From NCBI RefSeq assembly GCF_000512585.2, contig NC_089241.1:2604001-2668000 (forward strand): a stretch of 64,000 nucleotides of DNA, read 5' to 3'. A program made the translations under genes and the position numbers. Position 1 is the first letter of the stretch. Every line of letters begins with the position of its first letter. This document shows positions 11,003 through 20,307 of this stretch, in pieces. This DNA comes from Kwoniella bestiolae CBS 10118 (Eukaryota; Basidiomycota; Tremellomycetes; Tremellales; Cryptococcaceae). The notes under the pieces were generated by a model, which saw nothing but the letters and a program-made list of their open reading frames with translations, was not told the DNA's origin and ran no database searches.

Positions 11003-12743
11003 CTACTTCAAAGAAGCCATCCATCTAGTTCTAACTTCTTTAGCAATCTCAACATTTCTCTTTGCGCGCTCCTGCGAATCATCTGCCCTGCGATCAATCC
11101 AGACTTGACGGTCCTTCAGATAATCTTTGAACCTTTCTTCTCTCGCATCTAGGAGAGCCTTGAATTGCTCTGACATCGCGCTGACATCGGGATCGGAGAT
11201 TCCTTCGGTGGAGATCGTGGCTTTTCGGGGGATCCTGAGCTCCGGGGGAGGTAAGGAGAGCTTCGGACCAGGCAAAGTCTGATACCAATAAGCAGTAGTG
11301 GACCAGTCATCCCTAAGATGATTTGCATGGCCAGTCTCCATAGTCACCTTGATCCGCTTGTTGAAACGGATTGGATCGGCCATGTGGAATCGGTATGACA
11401 CTTGATTGTTGGTGATATCATCTTCATGGATGATGGTCCCGCAGAAGGGATAAGCGTTCTTCTGCATACCCCAACCTTGACCAAAGTAATCTTCACCACC
11501 TGTGCCATGAAGTGATGGCGGCCAAGAGTCGTCATCGATCCAGCTACGGAATTTGAATCAGTACTTGACTACCAGACCGTGTTGTTCTCACATGATGTCG
11601 TCCCCTTCCCCCCACCAGACCTACAGGCGGATAAGTCAGCGGAACTCGTATCACTCCTTCTGTATGAAAATACCTACACCTTGCATATGGGTAATGGAAT
11701 GGTTACAACCAAGATAGTTACCAGCACCTTCCGTTTCCAAAATCACGTAATTGCTATCCCCAGTAGCATCCAGATTCTTGGGTTGTTGGATCTCTCGACT
11801 GTTAGCCGCCATTCTGGACGGAGCCCATCCTCTTGTTGGATTTTCTCGTTTCCACATCGCATGAAAGTACAGGATATCCTTTCCGTGGGGCTCGGGATAC
11901 AGCTCATAATCGATATAGAAGTACTGATGATTAGGATCGGTCAGCTTGGTTGACTAATCATGAGCGATAGAGAAGGTAAATTTACCTGGATGTACGTGTT
12001 ATCTCCTTGGTTCTCAACTTCGATTGTGGCTCTCTTGTTGAAAGGCATTGTCAGGTAGCAGTTGAGGGCTGAGGTACCACCATACTTGTGATCATCCATG
12101 GGTCGAACAGAAACCGAAAATGGCAACGACGAGAAATTTGCCGGCATGGATTGGCCAATGCAGAAGAAATCACCTAAAGGAGCGAGGACAGAGGGTTCGG
12201 TTTGATCATCCCAAAATATCTTGATGACTACGTTTCGATAGCTGTAATCTTTCCGGTTAGTTCTGCAAGTCGATATCCAGCGGGTATCTCTCACAAGTTC
12301 TCGTCATTCGCTTCATCGAAAAGACCAAGTGCTCGGTGGGTCTCCATGAATGGACAATTTGTCGCGGTATATGGGGCGACGCCTGTAAATGGAAAGCTTA
12401 GACCAGATGACTGTCTGAACGTAGCAAGAAGGGTGAAGCTACTTACCTGGACCGAGCACCTTACGGCACCCTTGTACGAACCATAGATGTGTGATGGCCC
12501 CAGGTCTTATTGTGTTAGCAGCATTCGCACTCTTGCAGCACCTACCCCTCTACATCTGCAAGCACAATTGATTCTCCAGGTCTTACGGTGAAAGCGTCCT
12601 CGTTCCTGCCTGAAGGACGGAAATCATTAGCTACTGTGCTTTGTAATCATAAAAAACATACCAGAGTGATCCCAGCTCGACACACGCCCAGTGCGCGCGT
12701 TTCTTCTATAAGCTCCAGCTGAGAGTAAGTCTGTTCGGTTCAT
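11003..12743 (-). CDS. GH172 (DUF2961) glycoside hydrolase, copy B
   Basis: Eight exons (12662-12743, 12546-12609, 12447-12505, 12295-12382, 11986-12241, 11678-11923, 11592-11620, 11003-11543) join cleanly to 454 aa. It is a clear paralogue of the gene at 0.2-2.1 kb along its whole length, including SSWDHSG, APLGDFFCIG, WWGEGDD (E270) and HGTGGEDYF (E292). It also has the charged C-terminal tail ending in KEVRTRWMASLK. Again there is no signal peptide. Two intron positions differ from copy A: the intron after FFCIG is absent, and a new one splits the GEGDDII/WIDDD segment, leaving a 29-nt exon. Having two intact copies in one cluster argues for divided substrate preference or dosage. The gene is convergent with GH32, only 175 bp from its stop. 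Confidence 0.9.
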
Positions 12744-13684
12744 GATGAAATGGACGTCTGTCGATGTGTAAGATTTTCTCGAACGCAACGAGACGACGTG
12801 ATAACTCTTTGCCCAGCCTCTTTATCATGTTAGCTCAGCAGGCTTTGCTGATATCAGATGGGTGATATAGGTGACAGCGGGGAGTATAGATATTCACCGC
12901 TCGGGCAGAGCAATAGTCGAACTTCTGAAATATGATATCTGCACATCACAAGGCGTATATCGATCATTATGCTGATGTGTGGACCGGTACGCATTATTGT
13001 ATAGATCACAGCGCCGGTCTGTTTTGCCAAGCGAGGACTGACTACATCATGAATACTTTGTACCGGGGTTTGACCAAACCGAAAGCGTACGATACAGCGA
13101 CTTGTTGAACATCGTCGAGCGCCGTATTATGTCTAATTACTGATAGAAGCTGCGGTTGCGTGAATCTTCCACTCTCTTTCATTTGCGTATGACCACAATG
13201 ATCCCACAATGATCATCAGGTGATAGCTCTCCTCTGATCAGCAGTGAGCTCATCAACATTCATCGCAACGAACATCGGTTATTCGGACCGCTACCCTGCT
13301 TGCATTGAAACTCGCTTAATCACGCATAACCAATAAAGACATCTTTGACCCTTATATCCTGGAGTGGGGCAACACCGGAGAAACGCCAAGAAGTGCACAC
13401 TTCTCCAGATGCAGCCTGCATCATCTGACGAAGGATTGCGTTAGTCAGATTGCGCATTCGAAATTGTAGCAAAGGTCTTGCTATGGAAGGGTTTCGGCCG
13501 GTCTCGGTTAACTCGAAAGAGAATTCGAAAAGGACAGACGTCAGAAGTCACGGGGTCGAGGGATTATTGAGTCATTGGGGGATTTGAATGGGTCATGCAC
13601 GACTATATATAAAGGAATGTAATTCACACGTACTTGACTTCTACCACACGAACTCACTTTTTTTAGGCTCTTCGCTCAACAGAA
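12744..13684. promoter_or_regulatory. Divergent upstream region, GH172 copy B / hypothetical gene
   Basis: This is about 940 bp without a convincing ORF. It holds scattered CGG/CCG triplets (around 12880-12905, 12984, 13012, 13064) that could be sites for a Zn2Cys6 factor. A TATATATAA stretch (13604-13612) lies about 75 bp upstream of the next ATG. Confidence 0.35.
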
Positions 13685-14516
13685 ATGACACAGCCAAACG
13701 GAAACGCATCTCATCACTCTGCGCCCAATGCCAATGGAGTGGTCCGACCATGGGCAGCAGACTTCAACCCAGGCTCAAAGACCTTTACCACTTTGGATGG
13801 GAAGCCTGTAGATTGGAATGGAGGGTGGGCAGGTATCGGGGGTGAGACAGCAGGGTGAGTTGACTACTCAAGGTTCACAAAAATCACGATACAATGGTCT
13901 GTTGAAGGATACCGGGTGTATCCTTGGATACCTCTTGATGATTCTAGAGCTGTCTCTGTACGTGCTATCGTCTAAAAATGTTCGTGTAAGCTGATCTGTA
14001 CATCATCCCAGCCCTCAATCTGCGCCTGCACCTCTCACGTCCAAGTCGGGACCCAACAACCAAGAGATCACATACCTCCCATACCCCGAATTAACTTGTT
14101 TACACTGCCTCGGGTCCAATCCTCCCGGCAAACTAGGCTACGTCGTCTCTTACCTACCAGTCATTCCCGCCGGTACCAATGGTTCTCAACAGTCTTTGGG
14201 TAAAGGTCTACCTCAACAATCAGCTGATTCAGGGGAATCTTACCAAGAAGACAGACTTGGAGAACTACCAGTTCGACCACCCGCCCCATCTTTGGGATCC
14301 TTCCGAACCGGTCGATCAGCCTTGAAGTCAAATGAGAAAGGCCCCAGATCAAGATCCAGAGCTGAAGAAAGAGTGGATGATTTCGAAAGAGGTAGACAGA
14401 TCGAGAGGGAAGCTCAGGAGGAAAGAGCCAGGTCCTCGAGTGTTTCTTGGGAGTTGGCGGGTGTAGGTAAACAATACATACCTGATGGTGAGGACGAAGA
14501 CAACGTGATCGAGTAA
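13685..14516 (+). CDS. Uncharacterised protein with CLHC motif and charged C-terminus
   Basis: I do not recognise a family. Two exons fit best: 13685-13854 and 14012-14516, joined by a 157-nt intron, giving about 224 aa. The N-terminal part has PWAADFNPGS and a glycine-rich GGWAGIGG stretch. The middle has a CLHC motif followed by LGYVVSYLPVIPAG. The C-terminal third is hydrophilic, rich in R, E and S, and ends EDEDNVIE. An inner exon within the long intron cannot be excluded, because it has further GT/AG pairs, but none tried kept the frame. No membrane segment or signal peptide is obvious. Confidence 0.5.
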
Positions 14517-14799
14517 AGCATTTAAGGTAGGTTGATTTGTCAGTCGAATACGTACATCTCATATTGATTCTTTTCTGCTCGATAGGCAAGGAATAGTTCA
14601 TATTTTATCATACATTATATCTAATCAAGCATCGGTGAAAACGTCATAAAATCATAAAATCAGGGAGGAAGACAATCAACTTAAACACAATGAAGTGACA
14701 TCAAGATGGAAAAAAGGAGATGGAAAAAAGGAGACGGAATTGTGTACAATTAACCAATCGCATGAACCAATTATAGTGAAGTATAGGCAAATGACGTTC

Positions 14800-15886
14800 T
14801 TTGAGTTATCAGACATACAGACTGATCACTGATAGACGCTTTCATGAGCTCTGAAAGGTCACTCTTTCTGAGAACACTTCTTGCACCCACAGCTCCTGGA
14901 TGCGCACTCTGACTTGACTGCTTGGATACTTTCTCGATCTTCTGACCGGCAGCAGTGCTCACATTCCGATGAATTCTAGGGTGAGCCACACCCAGCCAAG
15001 TCAACTTGGGGTCATTGGAAGACAACTGACCGTAATTTGGTGTAATGGTATTATCATAGCTTGTCGGTCTTATCGCTCTGCAATCACAGCCTGCGGTCGA
15101 CTGGGAAGGATGACCGGAATGTAAGCGGTTCTTCTGACATCTACCTCTTGATTGCGATGATCTGGCCTCAGGTCTAAAGCACTTTCAGCCTGAAAAGGCA
15201 AGCGGGAGGTGTTCATCTGCTTGGGGATTGATTGTACGCGCTCGCGTTTGTGGGTGATCTTCGGTAGAATGCTTACCGGAAAGGTCGTTATCCATCTGGA
15301 AGTCTTCAAAATCACCTCTTCGCTTGGCATGAGGTGACGGTCTCAAATCAGACTCTGAGCCCAGGTCTAGATCTCGCAAAGATATCCCTCCACGATAGCA
15401 CTCGCTGATGCTGAGGATCGAATATGTGCGGGTGAATCCGCAATAAAGCTCATATCGATCTGTGTCAGTTTCTATCATTAAGGTCAGCTAATATGTGAAC
15501 GGGTATTCGCGATCCCAAACAGTGGCAAGTCTTCACAACTGTATGGAACCTACATTCATCTTTAGTGCGTCATGCATGTGGTCTTTAGCTGCGGACTCAT
15601 TCGGTCTAGGCCTCGACTGTTGTAGAACCAGCCCAGCCAGAGGTCTCAGCGATTTATCAAAGGGTTTACCATCCTTTTTAACCACGATTTCTGACGTATG
15701 CTGACTACTCGAGTCGATCATATCAAAGGAGACCATACATAAACTCGACTCGATTCCTGACTCGATTTCCGCATGAAATTTGACTCTATCAACAAAGAAC
15801 GTGCGGTATAAAACGGTCCTATTTGCAGAGTCGCCACTCCAGTCCTCCAAGTCGATCGCAATAAACCATATATTATCATCTCAGAT
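14800..15886 (-). CDS. Hypothetical multi-exon gene, structure unresolved
   Basis: Protein-like reading frames on the minus strand suggest a gene but no single model closes. The best part is an exon reading IAIDLEDWSGDSANR...KPFDKSLRPLAGLVLQQ (15528-15870). It is spliced across a 66-nt intron to LTLMIETDTDRYELYCGFTRTYS and onward to a stop near 15185. A further coding-like stretch with NVSTAAGQKIEKVSKQSS (14771-15050) may be its last exon or a separate gene. No family is recognised. Its 5' end is close to, or overlaps, the start of the plus-strand frame at 15908. The ends given are approximate. Confidence 0.35.
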
Positions 15887-15907
15887 ATTTCACCGTCTTG
15901 ACCAACC

Positions 15908-16873
15908 ATGAGCGACGAAACAATGACATCAACCACTTCCGGAGTAAGTTCAGCGGCTCCTACTTGGAAGGTCATTTGTAAGCAAACCGAAGGGACTAAG
16001 GGAACAACTTCAGATGTCTCAACCAGCGAACTACCTGATACGGCTCGTTTCGTTGACGTTATCGGTATCAAGATGCTTCACGGTCATACCGATCCGACAG
16101 ATAGGAATGCGACTGGATTTCTTGTCCAAGCACATGACAAGGGCACAAAGACTATTCATGAATGGGAAGGGACCAAAGATTAACTTATGGGATATCTTGC
16201 CCCGAATGGCGATATGACTTCTGACGTTCCTAGTGGAAAAGGCATTGAGATCCTGAGAGATGCTGCTGAGGAGATGAGGGCTCGAAAAAACCAATCTGAG
16301 AAGGAGACGTTTACCACCAAGGAAGGCAAGACCGTCACCTGGTGGACTGAGACCGATAAGAAAGATAGGGATTACAAGATGTATTGCTATGAAGTTGGCA
16401 ACGGTGACAAGAGCCCTAGCAAGTATATAAATGTCTCCCAGTTAACGGAAACGGCTAAGACAGATCAAACTGCCCTCGAAATTTACTGTAAGGTCAAAGG
16501 ATACACATTGCCGGCTAGTCCCGAGCTCGAAGGCAGCGTCGATATTGGAGATAGTATCTGGTCATGGAGAACTTCACCTGTTCCTGATGAAGCGACGGGA
16601 AAGCCTGGGTACTCCGTTAGTCTCACGCATAAAGGAGACAAAAGGCCCGGGGAGTTTTGTTGGATGACTTTGGAACAGATCGAGAAAGAATCCAGATCAG
16701 AGACCGTTGGACAAGACTACATGCGGCTACTTAACGATATCAATTCCACACGCAATCTAAGCGAGAACCATGAGCCTAACAGCTCTTTCAGTAGCGCAGG
16801 TGGAAGCGACAACTCCAGCCACTCAAAGGGCCTTGCTAGTTGCCGGGGGTATTCCAGGTTATCGAAGCTGTAA
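15908..16873 (+). pseudogene. Open frame interrupted by one in-frame TAA
   Basis: A 322-codon frame runs from ATG 15908 to a stop at 16873 except for a single TAA at 16181-16183. The upstream part gives 91 aa and the downstream part gives 228 aa from ATG 16187, in the same frame. I found no GT-AG pair that removes the stop and keeps the frame. The product is hydrophilic and rich in K, E and T, with WKVICKQTEG, TVTWWTETDKKD and GDSIWSWRTSP, ending in a serine/asparagine-rich tail. No family is recognised. It may be a recent nonsense mutant, a gene starting at 16187 with an upstream ORF, a readthrough gene or a sequencing error. The intact downstream frame slightly favours a live shorter gene. 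Confidence 0.4.
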
Positions 16874-17451
16874 TTGCTCGCGGTTATCAATCAATCAAAC
16901 CTCTGGGTGCAAATTTGAAGAGCCTTCTGGACCCGTTCGATGATATCTATGATCTGCCGGCTTCAGCAATTCGCCTGCGCGAGTGTCATATGTGGGGGTG
17001 TCATATCCGAAGTTGTGATGGGATTGTCGATATATGGGGGTCAGTCTGAAGGAAGTCTGGGTATTGTACATCTTAAGTAATGGTTGGATATGCATAGAAT
17101 CAAAGTCGACCGTGGGTTCATGTCATGGACCAAGGCATCCGAAAGCGAAGTGACCAATGATTCTCAGAGCAGGCGCCAGAACCCAAATGAACGATGACAT
17201 GGTTACCAGTAAACCGGCTCTGCCACCACGCACCATCCCGGATCATACCATTTTCAGCGATGGTCTCTTTGGCGGATGAGATTGGTAGGGATCATCCTGA
17301 ATGGTCGCAGGCTTTTGGGACGATACGATTTGATCGTTGGGCTTTGTAGGGGTACATGCATATAGGACCTGTATTGTATTTCAGGATGATATTCGGCCGT
17401 GGTTTGATGCGGTGCCACACTCGGTGTAATGTGGTCACGTGGTGTATATAC

Positions 17452-17485
<34 letters not shown>

Positions 17486-18036
17486 TAAGTGGTGATAGTG
17501 ATGGTGACGAGATGCATTTGTATGACATCCACGATACTTAAGATAACATCAGTCCATTCATTGATACATCTCTATCAATTTACTGTATATATACATACTC
17601 ACTATCAACCAAGAGAGATATCGCCCATTTCAATCTCAAACTGATTCACCTTCAACTGCACAAGCCGCCACCACCAAACACTCTTACACCTACTATATAT
17701 ATATACATCGCATTCAACTCATAACCTACTATCACTTGCTACCCAGTCAACAATCATTCAAACTGCCGTCTCTACCTAGTCTATCCCGTAAAAACTCTTC
17801 TTCCTCAAAGTCATCAATGAACGGCAAAATAGAAGAGAAAGCTGAGGGTGAGTCGTGTCATCTCCATTGATCGGATGCTGCGATGGGTTTCTTCCCCCTT
17901 ATTGGAATCCTTTGTACACACCTATCTGATCAGACAATACCACACGAACGACTCGCCTCTACTTCATGCACTCAGCTATCTCCCATCCCATTCCACTTCT
18001 CACTGGCTTTTTTAGGTCCTGACTTTCAGTATCAAG
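16874..18036. other. Long intergenic/5' leader region before the oxysterol-binding protein gene
   Basis: There is no convincing gene. It holds a (GAT)n microsatellite at 17455-17485 and pyrimidine-rich, probably transcribed leader sequence from about 17600. A short upstream ATG lies at 17817. If the GTGAGT at 17848 is spliced to the TTTTTTTAG before 18016, a 21-codon upstream ORF results that overlaps the main start. Confidence 0.45.
17455..17485. repeat. (GAT)n microsatellite
   Basis: About ten uninterrupted GAT units lie in an intergenic region. Confidence 0.9.
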
Positions 18037-19892
18037 ATGAAAAGCAGTGCTGACGATATCATGAATATGTGTTCCAAAGGTGCCGATGTGCCCCAAGAGC
18101 AAAAAGCAGGATGGGCAAGTTTCATCAAGAGTTTAGCTCAGATGACTGGTGATCTCAGTTCCATGACTGCACCACCTTGTAAGTAGTCAGCTCTCCATAT
18201 CTACTGCGATCGCGTGCGGGAACAACTCGCTGACCCATGTCTTATGCGCCGCTCGATCGTAGTCATTCTCTCTCCTACTTCTCTCACCGAATTCCCTGCG
18301 TATTGGTGTGAACATCCCAACCTTTTCGCGGAAATCTCAGAGGGTAAGACTGAGCAGGAACGGATGGAGAAGGTCTTGAGATGGTTCATAAGCACCCTCA
18401 GTGCACAATACACCGTAAGTGCCGATCCCGGTCTGCCTTGCATTCCTGTCAATGATGAATGCTCACGTCAACAACTGTTGTATCATACTACAGACTCGTA
18501 ATGAGAAGATGGGATCAGAGAAGAAAGTGAGCTATCCACCTATAAAACAATGTAACCTATCCAACTGACGCATTCACGCCTGCTCAGCCCCTCAATCCAG
18601 TCTTAGGAGAACTCTTCTACGGTATCTGGCCAGATAGCAATGGTAGAGGTGAGACTCGATTGATCGTGGAGCAAGTGTCACACCATCCTCCTATCGTGAG
18701 TACATTCTATGTCCGAGACAAGCGAGGCAAGTGCATAGCTGATATCTTGTCTTCCCCTCAGACCGCTTAGTAAGTCTCGGTCAACGTCGATGGGTCGCAT
18801 GGAGATGGTGGACTAATGATGTATATGGTGGTTTAGCTATATCGAGAACAAGAAAGCAGGAGTCAAGCTTCAAGGTCATTCCGGTCAGAAGACCTCTTTC
18901 ACTGGTACTGCTATCAATGGTGAGCCTTTTCCTCTGGTATCACCGGGAGTTGTCGCTTTCTTAGTCATGCGCTCGATCTGACTTGATTTTCGAACGCTAT
19001 CAGTCAAGCAATCCGGTCACGCTGTTCTCACAGTGCAACCTAAAAACGGACAGAAGGAGGAGAAGTACCTGATCACTCTTCGTAAGTCAAGGCGAATAGC
19101 TTTTAACATCGTCAAGTCACCAGCTAATCACTTATGGCGTTGCAGCTAAACTTCGAATCGAGGGTATCATCTGGGGATCACCATATATCGAATTGACCGA
19201 TACCAACGCCATTCAAAGTAGCACTGGACTCACTGCTCAGGTGAGTTGACTACAACTATATCTTTCCTCCCGCGTGATCGTTATCCTTTCAATGCTGATA
19301 TTGTCGATCGACACCCCTCGCAGATCGACTATAAGGGTAAAGGTTACTTCTCCGGCAAATCCCACTCGTTCAAATCATCCATCGCCAACGCATCCGGGAA
19401 ATCGCTCCAAACCTACGAGGGGCAATGGACTGGTAAATCTCATATCGGAGGTTCCAAGGGCCCAATCTTCCTTGATACCAACACTGCCAAGGAGGAAGTC
19501 ACTGTCAAGGATGTCACTGAGCAAACTGAATGGGAAAGTAGAAAACTCTGGGTCAACGTTGCAAAAGGTATCAGGACTGGTAATTATGATGAGGCTGGTA
19601 AAGACAAGACTCGGATAGAGGTGAGCGATAGTCTGCGCGATGATGATCAACCAAGAACAAAAGAAATGCGATATTGATCGATGATTCGTCCCCGCAGAAC
19701 GAACAACGTCAAAGACGTAAAGATGAAACTGCCAACAACACCACTTGGGAGCATCTCCATTTCACCCACGTCGATTCAGATTCAGATTATCAATTCTTAT
19801 CAGCCTTGTTACATGATAAACTCACTCCTCCTCACGAGGACGCTTATGTGTTCAAACCCGAAACCATGGAGGTGGTAGGTAGATCCAACTAG
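18037..19892 (+). CDS. Oxysterol-binding protein, Kes1/Osh4-like
   Basis: A lipid-transfer protein of about 400 aa in many exons. It carries the family signature VEQVSHHPPI after the early WASFIKSLAQMTGDLSSMTAPP helix region that forms the lid. The core continues with AYYIENKKAGVKLQGHSGQK, ITLPKLRIEGIIWG and the late WEHLHFTHVDSD. Such proteins exchange sterol and phosphatidylinositol 4-phosphate between the ER and the Golgi/plasma membrane. No PH domain or ankyrin repeat is seen, so it is the short Kes1 type. The ATG at 18037 was chosen because the earlier ATG at 17817 cannot be spliced to this frame. The last exon, after QR..R.DE, ends EVVGRSN. Confidence 0.9.
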
Positions 19893-20307
19893 ATCAAAGA
19901 GGATCATGTTAGAAGTAATTAGACGATCATTATATATGAAATATATACACGTAGGACTATATACATAGATTGAGGATGGATGGGAAGGGAATTGTTTCAA
20001 GATAGGATTATATAGGTAGAAGATGGGATTATCCAACATGTATTGTCTGAATGACTTGCTTCTGTAGTCTCTTGAGAGAGCTTTCACTTACCTGTTTGTG
20101 CATGAGATGAGCATGGATGACTATGCATGAGCTGTATGATTCACCGTGTCATGTATACTAAGATGTATCATGGTGAATGAATGGAATGTTTTGGTGGAGG
20201 TTGGTCCACCTGTTATCACGGTGATCACCAACATGCAACTCTTCTTCCTCTCCTTCTGTTTCCATTCATCCTCGATGCATAAATCATCATAAGTCAGCTT
20301 TCAGACC
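19893..20307. other. Intergenic region
   Basis: This 415 bp lies between two genes on the same strand. It is presumed terminator plus promoter, and I see nothing distinctive. Confidence 0.5.

Noticed and set aside
17817..17846. ATG at 17817 as start of the oxysterol-binding protein
   Set aside because: No acceptor puts it in frame with the conserved region; treated as upstream ORF.
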